A stretch of DNA of 64,000 bases from Singulisphaera sp. GP187 (GTDB taxonomy: Bacteria; Planctomycetota; Planctomycetia; Isosphaerales; Isosphaeraceae), in contig NZ_FSRB01000002.1 in NCBI RefSeq assembly GCF_900129635.1, forward strand, positions 648,727 to 712,726. Direction: 5' to 3'. This document shows positions 7,668-15,587 of this stretch, one piece after another. Below the pieces are notes generated by a model that was given only the letters and a program-made list of their open reading frames with translations, had not been told where the DNA came from and did not search any database. The translations under genes were made by a program, and so were the position numbers. Numbering within the stretch: the stretch's first letter is position 1; every line of letters begins with the position of its first letter.

Positions 7668-8864
7668 GTGCCAGATCAAGGACAGAACGTCGGGACCGGG
7701 CTGGTCGCCTCAGCCCATGGAATCGAAATCGGCGAGGAAGAAGCGACACGTGATGACGACAATCATGAGGGGCGACCCCACGACGTGCGATCCGGAGCGG
7801 GACGGTTGATCGCGCCGGAGTCTCCCGCCGCAAGCGAACGGCTGGAGCGAACGCCGCGCTGGCGCAGAGTGGTGGGCGATCTCCTGTGGGGACTCTCGGC
7901 CTTGTTCTGGCTTGCCCTGGTCGGGACCTTGTGGGTTCAGCCCGACGCGTGCGCGGCGATCACGGTCTTCCCGGTTTGGGCTTGGCTCGTTCCCGGCTTG
8001 ACTCTCAGCCTTACGGCGTGGGGAGTGCGTCGTCAGGGCCGTCGCGGAGTCGCGATCGTCGCCTTCTTGGCCTGGTGTCTTTTCGTGCTTGCGTTTGCGG
8101 AAGAACCAGGGAGCCTGATGCGGTCGTTGACCGCGACCTCCTCCGAGAATGCCTGGCGTGAGGCGAGGCGGGCCGGACGAGCCGTGCGGGTCGTTTCCTT
8201 GAATTGCGCGATCGGGAATCCGAACGCCGCGCGCGAAGTCGCGCGCTACCGCCCCGACATCGTGCTGCTCCAGGAGTCGCTCAACCGAGCGGTGGTCGAG
8301 GCGTTGGCTCGCGAATTATTCGGGGAGGAGGGGAGCGTCGTTCCCGGGCCCGACGCCTCGTTGCTCGTGCGCGGGAAAGTGGTCGCCGCACCCTTGCCGC
8401 CGAACCTGCGCGCGTACTTCGTCCAGGCGCGAGTCCAACTCGCGTCGGGTCTCGCGGTCGAGGTGATGAGCACGAGACTGGTGCCCGCGGTCTTCCGGCT
8501 CGACGTCGGGTCGCCCGACTGTTGGCGTGAGCAAGCGGCCAATCGGCGACAACGGCGCGAGCAAGTCGCAACCCTCGTCCGTCGCCTTGAGGCGATCCCT
8601 GCCTCGATCCCGATCATCCTGGGAGGAGACCTCAACGCCCCACAACGAGACGCGGCGTTCCGGCCGTTTTCGCCTCGACTTTACGACACCTTTCGCGAGG
8701 CGGGACGGGGTTGGGGGAATACGATCATCAATGACTTCCCCTTTCTTCGGATCGACCAGGTTTGGGCGTCGCGTTCGCTTCGAACGCGGAAGGTCATCGT
8801 TGCCAAGACCCGGTATTCGGATCATCGTATGGTGATTTGCGACTTGGAACTTTTGCAGCCCTGA
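7668..8864 (+). CDS. Membrane-anchored endonuclease/exonuclease/phosphatase-family protein
   Basis: A 398-aa protein with two or three hydrophobic segments (about 72-90, 97-118 and 127-144) followed by an EEP-fold domain. Catalytic motifs are visible: VVSLNCAIGN near 176, the metal-binding Glu in LLQES (residue 203), GGDLNAP near 325 (Asp and Asn) and SDHRMV near the C-terminus (general base His). The domain after the last helix is probably extracytoplasmic, as in the ExoIII-like secreted hydrolases of many bacteria. Substrates could be nucleic acid, phosphoesters or phospholipid. The start is uncertain: GTG at 7668 is the longest option and has no good ribosome site; a GTG near 7785 is an alternative that keeps all membrane segments. 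No operon partner. Confidence 0.8.
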   Translation: MPDQGQNVGTGLVASAHGIEIGEEEATRDDDNHEGRPHDVRSGAGRLIAPESPAASERLERTPRWRRVVGDLLWGLSALFWLALVGTLWVQPDACAAITVFPVWAWLVPGLTLSLTAWGVRRQGRRGVAIVAFLAWCLFVLAFAEEPGSLMRSLTATSSENAWREARRAGRAVRVVSLNCAIGNPNAAREVARYRPDIVLLQESLNRAVVEALARELFGEEGSVVPGPDASLLVRGKVVAAPLPPNLRAYFVQARVQLASGLAVEVMSTRLVPAVFRLDVGSPDCWREQAANRRQRREQVATLVRRLEAIPASIPIILGGDLNAPQRDAAFRPFSPRLYDTFREAGRGWGNTIINDFPFLRIDQVWASRSLRTRKVIVAKTRYSDHRMVICDLELLQP

Positions 8865-8945
8865 GGGGCGACCGTCAAAAATTAAGGGCGGGCTCGGTTC
8901 AAGCGAGGAATATCGCCAAATCACGATTTCTCCAGGCCCAATTTC

Positions 8946-9329
8946 TCAAACCGAGCCGAAAACTGCCCCGAGGAAATGGCGGATTCGGAAGCCGCCGACC
9001 AGATATTGGTTTTCGATCACGAGGTAGATGATCGTCGCAACCAGGAAGAGCCCCGCCATGGCGATGAGGTAGAGAGCGAGCACCGGCAACGGGCCCAGCC
9101 GGGCCTCGAACCGGCGAGCGCCTTGCCAGGCGAGCCAGCCGATGACTGGATAGGCGACGAGGCCTGCTGAGGCCAACGCGATCAGGCTGGGATCCGCCTG
9201 ACGCTGATCCTGGACGTTCACGATCGCGATCGCCGTGTACAGGACCAGCAGCCCAAGATGCCAGGTCTTCAGTTGGCAGCAAGACGCCAGCCACGCTTTC
9301 GATCGAGAAGGAGCGTGAATTCCCGTCAT
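8946..9329 (-). CDS. Small membrane protein, unknown function
   Basis: A 127-aa protein with three clear transmembrane segments (about 24-40, 50-68 and 82-106) and a short basic C-terminal tail. ATG start with AAGGAAAC upstream. It begins only 32 bases after the stop of the DUF1559 gene on the same strand, so it is the third gene of a leftward operon. I do not recognise a family. Confidence 0.65.
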   Translation of the reverse strand: MTGIHAPSRSKAWLASCCQLKTWHLGLLVLYTAIAIVNVQDQRQADPSLIALASAGLVAYPVIGWLAWQGARRFEARLGPLPVLALYLIAMAGLFLVATIIYLVIENQYLVGGFRIRHFLGAVFGSV

Positions 9330-9361
9330 GTTCGTTTCCTTATCGAAGGACCTGACCCGAA

Positions 9362-10417
9362 TCAGTACTGATCGTTCGAGATCACCTCGCCCCCGCTCGG
9401 CGTTCCCAGCGCCTTGAAGATTCGCGGGTCGATGGTGTTCTTGAGGTACCGGACCGAACCATCAACGAATGAGAAATTCGCTCCACCGGGAAAGGGGCCG
9501 CCAAACCCGTCGAGCGAGCGGTTGATTCCTTGGGCCGGATCACGCCAGTTCGTGGGGTGGCCCCACGGCTTGAAGTGGGAAGGGGCCTCTCCCGCCATGA
9601 GCGTTTGCGCTCCGCCGTCGGTGATGTCTTTGGAGTTGCGACTTTTGTCACCTCCGAGCACCCACGCATTTCCGGAGTAATGACTGAGGGCGTAACCCTT
9701 GCTGTCCTTCTCGAAGCCGTGGATTCCCGGGTTGTTGTAGAACTCCAGGGTGGTCCCGAACGATGTGCTGTTGCTCCGGTCGTTCCAAGGGAGGTCGAAG
9801 TTGATCTGGTTGTACAGAACCTGATTGTCCATTTGGGCCAGGATCAGTGCCTGCCAACCGTGTTGAGCACGCCCCTGCGAGTCGAACGTCCCACCGGGAG
9901 GATAATATGCTGTTTCCTCATGATGATGATAGTTGTAAAGAGCCAGCCCCATCTGTTTGAGGTTGTTGACCGCTTGAGAACGCTCGCCTCTCATGATGCC
10001 AAATGAGAGAAGAGGCTCGCTCGATGTCAGGAGCCAACCCGTCTGGTGGGCGACTCCCACACTCGTGAGCCCGGCCACGAACATCAATACGATGATCGCA
10101 ACCAACGAGGTGGTCCACGACCACTTCCACGGACTCGTGGGTGGGTCGCCCCCCTGCCCTTGTTGAATCTGTCCGTGGAGCCATCGCAGGAAGTGGTGCA
10201 GCCCGACCGCGAATAAAGTGAGGCAAACGACACCACTGAGGATGCCGCTGCCGTTGATCTGAACCTCCGGGGACCTTTTCAGAAAGAGCAGCCAGCCAAA
10301 GGCGAGGCTCACGATCAGATCGATGGGTACGGCGATGCCGGCGCATCCCAACAGCAGGAGGATCAGGAATCCCAGGCTTCCCCACTTGAGGCTTCCCCAC
10401 TTGAGGCTTCGACGCAT
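9362..10417 (-). CDS. DUF1559 protein with multi-pass membrane N-terminus
   Basis: A 351-aa protein. Residues 1-130 hold about three transmembrane segments in place of the single prepilin helix usual for DUF1559. The DUF1559 region starts near residue 147 at SQAVNNLKQMGLALYNYH and ends in FSFVDGSVRYLKNTID and GGEVISNDQY. DUF1559 proteins are extracytoplasmic and hugely expanded in planctomycetes; most resemble type IV pseudopilins. Here the family's H-x9-DG motif lacks its histidine. The N-terminus contains a tandem peptide repeat (SLKWG twice) coded by a 15-base DNA repeat. Its ATG overlaps the TGA of the upstream gene, so the two are translationally coupled. Confidence 0.85.
   Translation of the reverse strand: MRRSLKWGSLKWGSLGFLILLLLGCAGIAVPIDLIVSLAFGWLLFLKRSPEVQINGSGILSGVVCLTLFAVGLHHFLRWLHGQIQQGQGGDPPTSPWKWSWTTSLVAIIVLMFVAGLTSVGVAHQTGWLLTSSEPLLSFGIMRGERSQAVNNLKQMGLALYNYHHHEETAYYPPGGTFDSQGRAQHGWQALILAQMDNQVLYNQINFDLPWNDRSNSTSFGTTLEFYNNPGIHGFEKDSKGYALSHYSGNAWVLGGDKSRNSKDITDGGAQTLMAGEAPSHFKPWGHPTNWRDPAQGINRSLDGFGGPFPGGANFSFVDGSVRYLKNTIDPRIFKALGTPSGGEVISNDQY
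10371..10410. repeat. 15-bp tandem repeat inside a coding start
   Basis: The unit GAGGCTTCCCCACTT recurs about 2.6 times and encodes SLKWG copies at the N-terminus of the leftward DUF1559 protein. The unit is a multiple of three, so copy-number change would keep the frame. Confidence 0.75.
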
Positions 10418-11109
10418 CAGGGGTTCCTCGCTTCAACGTTCTCTTGGGTTTCCTGAGCGTTCATCCAGCGGATCTCGCCGCTGGTCAGGAGCACGAGCCG
10501 GCCGTTGCCGAAGAGGTCGGGCTCGAGCGCGAGGGGTGTTGCCCCTCGGTCCGCGACCTGCCCGCCGTGATAGACGTACCGCATGCCTGAAGGGTCCGGC
10601 ACCTGCCAGAACGGCTCGGGAATGGCGGGGTCGGTGGCGTCGGCCGGGAATTGGCCCTCGTGCCCTCGGGCGTAGGTCCAGAGCGCACCGCGGAGCCGTT
10701 CGAGGCTCTGGCGGCGGGTCGACTCTTGCTCGGGGATCGGTGGCTTGGTCGCGTCCGGGAGTTTGAAGGTGTACCCCTCTTGCCGCCAGGCGCCCGGAGT
10801 CATGAGCTCACGCGCCCCCGAGATCATCGTCAGGACGAGGAGGAAAAGCAGGCCCCAGAGCACGACAACCCCCACCGCCTTCCCATACGAGAGCCGGGGG
10901 AGCCGGGAGAAGTCGGCACGGAGCGAATTCCAGACCCACTGGATGCCCAACGCACAGACCAGGAAGCCAACCAAGAAGAACGAGATCGTTTGCGCCCGCA
11001 TCCGCGCGATGTCGGAAAGCGTTACGGTCGGCATGCCCGCAACCGCCGACCGCGGCCCCAGAGCGAGCAGGATTGTTCCGAACATGAGACTGCGGACAAT
11101 CGATGACAT
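10417..11109 (-). CDS. Membrane protein with pseudopilin-like C-terminal domain
   Basis: A 230-aa protein with an apparent signal or first helix (residues 5-25), two further transmembrane segments (about 42-62 and 82-98) and an extracytoplasmic C-terminal domain. That domain (ARGHEGQFP..., GMRYVYHGG..., PLALEPDLFGNGRLVLL..GEIRWM) resembles the C-terminal domain of planctomycete pseudopilins and DUF1559-linked proteins. It is first in a three-gene leftward operon and its stop overlaps the next start by one base (TGATG). The ribosome site is weak. The function is unknown; a role with the neighbouring DUF1559 protein in an envelope complex is plausible. Confidence 0.72.
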   Translation of the reverse strand: MSSIVRSLMFGTILLALGPRSAVAGMPTVTLSDIARMRAQTISFFLVGFLVCALGIQWVWNSLRADFSRLPRLSYGKAVGVVVLWGLLFLLVLTMISGARELMTPGAWRQEGYTFKLPDATKPPIPEQESTRRQSLERLRGALWTYARGHEGQFPADATDPAIPEPFWQVPDPSGMRYVYHGGQVADRGATPLALEPDLFGNGRLVLLTSGEIRWMNAQETQENVEARNP

Positions 11110-11255
11110 GGCGTTTGGCCCCTGGGTTCCAGGTCAGCCGGTGAGCGGCCAAGACAATTGTCAGACTTCGGCTCGAAGATTTCAAGAGGAGGATCGGGAG
11201 ACGCATCCCCACTCGCTTTTTGCGGGAGGTTTGAAGTGGTCCGGCCTTTGCCTGA

Positions 11256-12323
11256 TTAGCTCACACGTTGCAGGGCGCCGGCGGCGGAGCTGTCGTAGCC
11301 GGGCAGGTCGGCCAGGGCTTGTCGGTAGCTCGGTGAGCGGACGGCCTGGACCAGGGCCTTGAGCCTGGGGTCGTCTTCCCAACGGGTGGGGAAGCAGAGG
11401 TCGTACGCCTCCTGGCGGACGCCGAGGAAGTCGAGGCCCGCCTCCTCGCTGACCAGGCGGAGGCAAACGCCTGCGTCGGCCCAGCCGCCCCGGAGTGCTT
11501 CGGCCACCCCCCGATGATCGGACGCGATGCGGTTGGGAATCCAACGACCCGCCAGCAGCTCGTCGAGGCATTGGCGGGCTCCCGACCCGCTCTCTCTCCC
11601 AATCCAGCGCAGGTCCGAGCGAATCGCCGCCCCGACCGTCGCGAGCTCCAGGCCGGGGGCCAGAGCGACCCCTTCCTCCCAGTGGGCGACCCGGAGCAGC
11701 GTGTACCCCGGCCCCAGCTCCTCGCGAACCACCCCGGCATTCCCCCCCGGCTCGTCATGGCGGCTCAGGTGAATCCCGGCGGCGTGCACCAGGCCTTGGC
11801 CCAGTAAGGTCAGGGCCGCCCGGCTCGGCCGCTGGAATGCCAGGAGCCGGACCCCGGCCTCGCGCGCGAGCTCGGCGGCCAGCAAGCCGACGGCCGGGTC
11901 GCAGCAGGCCATGATCAGCGTCCGCTCCGGGTCGATCGCGATCGGTTCCCCCGCCTGCCGAGTCCCGTCATGCACGACCCCGTCGTGCGGGACCATCCCC
12001 AGCGGCCCCGGTTCGGCCGGATAGAGCCGGACCGCGCCCCCCAACTCGGCCGCCCAGTACCGACAGGGCTCGCGCCTTGGTTCCCAGGCCCAGGTGGGCG
12101 CTCCGGTCTCCGGTTTGCGGAGCCGGAACAGATCCTCCACCCGACACTCCAACGCGGCGGCCAACGCGAGCGCCGCCGCGGCCGACGGCACGAGCCGGCC
12201 CGTCTCGATCGCACTCACCCCCGCGCGGGACAGTCCCGACCGCCGCGCCAGATCCTCTTGAGACCAGCCCCGACGGCCCCGCCATTCCCGGAGATAACTC
12301 GCGAACTCGCTGAGCTGCGCCAT
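11256..12323 (-). CDS. XRE-family regulator fused to a periplasmic-binding-like ligand domain
   Basis: A 355-aa cytoplasmic transcription regulator. Residues 8-62 are an XRE helix-turn-helix (WSQEDLARRSGLSRAGVSAIETGR). Residues about 110-345 look like the PBP_like (molybdate-type) substrate-binding domain, with ERTLIMACCDPAVGLLAAEL, HWEEGVALAPG and the late motif GWADAGVCLRLVSEEAGLDFL. Such fusions in other bacteria are thought to sense molybdate/molybdopterin or another small ligand. The start at 12323 is chosen because the longer frame back to 12410 has no support and would run into the divergent promoter region. It is divergent from the DUF1559 gene at 12466, and the 142-base gap probably holds both promoters. 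Confidence 0.82.
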   Translation of the reverse strand: MAQLSEFASYLREWRGRRGWSQEDLARRSGLSRAGVSAIETGRLVPSAAAALALAAALECRVEDLFRLRKPETGAPTWAWEPRREPCRYWAAELGGAVRLYPAEPGPLGMVPHDGVVHDGTRQAGEPIAIDPERTLIMACCDPAVGLLAAELAREAGVRLLAFQRPSRAALTLLGQGLVHAAGIHLSRHDEPGGNAGVVREELGPGYTLLRVAHWEEGVALAPGLELATVGAAIRSDLRWIGRESGSGARQCLDELLAGRWIPNRIASDHRGVAEALRGGWADAGVCLRLVSEEAGLDFLGVRQEAYDLCFPTRWEDDPRLKALVQAVRSPSYRQALADLPGYDSSAAGALQRVS

Positions 12324-12465
12324 GATCGTGTCAGTCTCCGCTAGACTTGTAGCGGGCGAGGGGGCTCGGTATAACGGAGCATTCGGTACGATTGTGTCGC
12401 ATTCTGGCACGATGATAACAGGCGGAGCCTGCGATCGTCATCCCCACCGGTTGGGCTCAATTTCC

Positions 12466-13548
12466 ATGAGAACGGCAAGGCACCGGCCCGGTTTCACGCT
12501 GATCGAGTTGTTGGTGGTGATTGCCATCATTGCGGTTTTGATCGCCTTGCTCTTGCCCGCGGTGCAGGCGGCCCGTGAGGCGGCCCGGCGGATTCAGTGC
12601 GCGAACAACCTGAAGCAGATCGGGCTGGCGATGCATAACTATCTCTCGGCCAGCAACGTGTTCGCGCCGGGGCGGATCAACACGTACGTCGCCGGCAACG
12701 GCCACTGCTGGGGGGCCTATTCGCAGATGCTCCCGCAGCTCGAGTTGCAGTCGCTCTTTAATACGATGAACTTTAGCATGAACCCGGACCCTGACTACAC
12801 CAGCACCAGCGCGGCCGTGAACATGACCGCGGCCGTCACGGTTCTCAGCACCCTGCTCTGTCCGTCGGACGGCGGGCCCACCCTCGTCCCGGTCGGCGGT
12901 GGTCCGTACGCGGTGCACAACTACCTACTCAACGTGGGGTCGGCCTTTTCGGTGGTGCAAACTCCGCCCTCGGGCATGCTCGCCCCGAATGGAATCTTCT
13001 TCGAGAACTCGGCGGTGTCGATGGCGGCGATCACCGACGGGACGTCGCAGACGGTGGCGATCAGCGAGACGATCCGCTCCACCGACGGGTCACCCACCGG
13101 CCTGAACACCCAGACGGTCTTCTTACGCGACCCGCTCGCCGGCTTCGTGCTGACGGGTAACAACTCGGCGGGCAACGGCCCGCCGATCACCAGCGATGCG
13201 GACTACGTGAGCCGGTGCCTGAGCACCAACCCGCCGACCGGCTTCCAGCCGACTCGCGGCGTCAAGTGGCTGTACGGGGCTCCAGGGCACAGTATGTACA
13301 ACCACCGCCGCCCCCCCAACGACAAGCGGTATGACTGCCGGGGCGGGTTGCCGCACAGCGACAAGAGCGCGGCCGACTGGCAGAACCTTTCCCTCAACAT
13401 CACCTCGCGGAGCCGGCACTCCGGCGGAGCCAACTCCCTGTTCTGCGACGGCCACGTTCAGTTCGTCAAAGACTCGATCAACGTCACCGCCTGGCAGGGA
13501 CTCGGCAGCCGCAACGGTGGCGAAGTTGTCTCGGCCGATGCGTTCTAA
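12466..13548 (+). CDS. DUF1559 type IV pseudopilin-like protein
   Basis: A 360-aa protein with a textbook prepilin N-terminus: the PGFTLIELLVVIAIIAVL motif places the prepilin peptidase cut after Gly9, with Glu14 as the conserved mature Glu5. The long hydrophobic helix leads to ARRIQCANNLKQIGLAMHNY, the DUF1559 signature. The C-terminal H-x9-DG motif is intact (HSGGANSLFCDGHVQF) and the protein ends in GGEVVSADAF. Expected to be inserted in the inner membrane and possibly assembled or exposed at the surface. ATG at 12466 is the only start that gives a short basic leader before the helix. It is divergent from the XRE-type regulator. Confidence 0.93.
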   Translation: MRTARHRPGFTLIELLVVIAIIAVLIALLLPAVQAAREAARRIQCANNLKQIGLAMHNYLSASNVFAPGRINTYVAGNGHCWGAYSQMLPQLELQSLFNTMNFSMNPDPDYTSTSAAVNMTAAVTVLSTLLCPSDGGPTLVPVGGGPYAVHNYLLNVGSAFSVVQTPPSGMLAPNGIFFENSAVSMAAITDGTSQTVAISETIRSTDGSPTGLNTQTVFLRDPLAGFVLTGNNSAGNGPPITSDADYVSRCLSTNPPTGFQPTRGVKWLYGAPGHSMYNHRRPPNDKRYDCRGGLPHSDKSAADWQNLSLNITSRSRHSGGANSLFCDGHVQFVKDSINVTAWQGLGSRNGGEVVSADAF

Positions 13549-13713
13549 GGGTTCATAGATTTTTAGAGATATTGAGTCAAGTGGTGGTGTAAAACGCTCG
13601 GTCGTGGGCTGAGACCGAGGCGGATAGGCAACGGGGCGAGTGACTTGGTAGATTCAGTTTGACGGAATGTCCGAGACTCGTCACGACAGTCTGCCAACGA
13701 GGAGTCCGAAGTG

Positions 13714-14958
13714 ATGTCCGACGACCATACGAATAGCCCCGGCCGCCGCGAATTCCTTCAAGCCGGAGCCCTGGCCACGGCCGCGGCCCTGGGTGCGGCC
13801 TCTGGCCTGCAAGCTCAGAATGAGGCGGCCAAGCCCACGACGCTTCCCAAGCGGAAGCTGGGCAAGACGGGCGTCGAGATCACCCTGCTTGAGATGGGGA
13901 CCGGGGCGCTCCGCGAGCGTGGCGTGCTCGACCGCCTACTCCGGCTCGCCTATGCCAGCGGGGTCCGCACCTTCGACACCGCCAACCTGTACGGCACCGA
14001 ACCCGGCTTCAAGAAGTGGTTCGAGCAGGCGCCCGAGGTCCGCAAGGACGTCGTCCTCGTCACCAAGGATGAGGTCAACACCCCCAAGCAGATGCTCAAA
14101 ATGCTTGACGAGCGGCTGGCCGCCTTGGGGACCGACTACGTCGACTTTTACTTCGTCCACGGCCTTGGCGACCACCACACGCTCGACGAGTCGATCAACT
14201 TCGTCAAGGGCCAGGAGTTCAAGGAGACGGCCGAGGCGATCCGCAAGTCGGGGAAGGCGAAGTTCGTCGGCTTCTCCACCCACCACAAGGACCGCGCCCA
14301 GACGATTCAGGCGGCCGCCGAGGGGGGAATCGTCGACGCGATCATGCTGATGTACACGCCTTGGCTTGACAAGGACTCGCCGCTCAACAAGGCGCTCGAC
14401 ACCTGCTACAACAAGGGGGTCGGCCTGATCTCGATGAAGCAGGTCGCCGGCCAGTTCCCCGCCAAGCCCAAGGTGAACGTGCTCGACGAGGTCGTGCGCC
14501 GCGCGCCGATGCTCGCCGAGAAGAAGCTGTCCCCCTATCAGGGCCTGCTGCACGCGATCTGGACCGACGAACGGATCAGCGGCTCCTGCGTCTCGATCAA
14601 GACGACCGAGCAGCTTCGTGAGGACGCCGACGCCGCGCGCCGCTACGAGCCGCTCAAGACCACCGAGATCATGCAGCTTCGCGACGCCGCCCTCGCGTTC
14701 GGCCCGACCCTCTGCGCCGACTGCGATGGCCGTTGCTCGGTCGCCGCCGGCACCAAGGCCGAGCTCGGCGACCTGACCCGGTTCCTCACCTACCACGAGC
14801 ACCACGGCATTCGTACCGAGGCACGCCGCCAGTACGCCGCACTCAGCCCCGAAGCCCGCGACTGGGCCGGCGCCGATCTCGAGGCCGCCCGCGCCGCCTG
14901 CCCCAACAAGCTGGACTTCGCCAAGCTCCTCCCCGACGCGGACCGGTACCTGGCCTGA
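13714..14958 (+). CDS. Tat-exported aldo/keto reductase
   Basis: A 414-aa NADPH-type aldo/keto reductase with a twin-arginine signal (GRREFLQAGALATAAALGAA, residues 10-29). AKR features are present: TFDTANLYG (catalytic Asp and Tyr), VLVTKDE (Lys) and YFVHGL (His). Unlike classical AKRs, a Cys motif (LCADCDGRC) lies near residue 333, recalling the degenerate ferredoxin-like ends of many planctomycete Tat AKRs. ATG at 13714 is preferred over GTG at 13711 because GAGGAG stands nine bases upstream. Export in folded form with bound cofactor is the usual reason for a Tat signal. The substrate is unknown. It is followed by a strong hairpin. Confidence 0.9.
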   Translation: MSDDHTNSPGRREFLQAGALATAAALGAASGLQAQNEAAKPTTLPKRKLGKTGVEITLLEMGTGALRERGVLDRLLRLAYASGVRTFDTANLYGTEPGFKKWFEQAPEVRKDVVLVTKDEVNTPKQMLKMLDERLAALGTDYVDFYFVHGLGDHHTLDESINFVKGQEFKETAEAIRKSGKAKFVGFSTHHKDRAQTIQAAAEGGIVDAIMLMYTPWLDKDSPLNKALDTCYNKGVGLISMKQVAGQFPAKPKVNVLDEVVRRAPMLAEKKLSPYQGLLHAIWTDERISGSCVSIKTTEQLREDADAARRYEPLKTTEIMQLRDAALAFGPTLCADCDGRCSVAAGTKAELGDLTRFLTYHEHHGIRTEARRQYAALSPEARDWAGADLEAARAACPNKLDFAKLLPDADRYLA

Positions 14959-14982
14959 TCCTGGCCACGGTTGACGTTCAGC

Positions 14983-15023
14983 CCAAGGGCCGGTCGGGAC
15001 CATCGTTCCCGTCCGGCCCTTGG
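14983..15023 (+). terminator. Terminator of the aldo/keto reductase gene
   Basis: 11-bp perfect arms CCAAGGGCCGG and CCGGCCCTTGG, extended inward by CGGGA/TCCCG, followed by TTCGTTT. It lies 24 bases after the stop codon. Confidence 0.75.
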
Positions 15024-15079
15024 TTCGTTTAGTGAATAGCAAATTGAGAAATGAATAGGCCTTTGCTGAGAATGAATCA

Positions 15080-15110
15080 GGCGAGCGAGGAGCGTGAGCT
15101 CTCTGTCTCC
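15080..15110. repeat. Fragment of repeat family R3
   Basis: GGCGAGCGAGGAGCGTGAGC followed by TCTCTGTC, a degenerate single arm of the palindrome seen intact at 38318-38422. Confidence 0.6.
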
Positions 15111-15127
15111 CGCTCAGGCCGATTCCA

Positions 15128-15201
15128 TGGTGGGCCGTGCCCACCCTGCAAGAGAACTTGAATTCATGTAATTCGATTTGTAGGGTGGGCACGGCCCACC
15201 A
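15128..15201. repeat. Palindromic intergenic repeat, family R2
   Basis: 24-base arms at 15128-15151 and 15178-15201 pair with one mismatch; each arm contains GGTGGGCCGTGCCCACC, itself nearly palindromic. A second copy is at 21837-21894 and a shorter relative at 47370-47402. Confidence 0.85.
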
Positions 15202-15587
15202 TCTTTCGGGTTCTTGTCTTGTCCGGACCACCCACCCAGAATGGTAAAATCCAACCGCCGAAACTCAAAGGAGTCACCAAAATCGTAGGATTGGATTTCA
15301 CTCAAACGATCCGCTCTTCTTTTCCGTATCATGTCCAGACCGTTGTAATTGGCAAAGGTCGTCGTATCATGGTCCCGCTTCAGACCGGATTCGCTCGACT
15401 CAAATCCGCTGCCGTCGGGAACCAAGGCGGTTTTTCGATAGTCTAAGGTCTCGTCCGCTCGGGCTGCGAGGACGCTTGCGGGGCAATTGACGTTTGTCCT
15501 ATCTGGCTTCGCGGCTCTTAATCCTTTAGAATGCTTCCTCACCGATCTGACGCGTCGATGCACGGTCCGGCATCCTGGAGCGATGGA

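Larger units (their letters stand above)
15024..15587. other. Intergenic region with repeats upstream of moxR
   Basis: Holds a fragment of repeat family R3 (15080-15110) and a palindrome of family R2 (15128-15201). The remaining 380 bases before moxR show no convincing gene. TTGACG near 15488 and TAGAAT near 15527 are suggestive promoter pieces, but their spacing does not fit one promoter. Confidence 0.4.
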
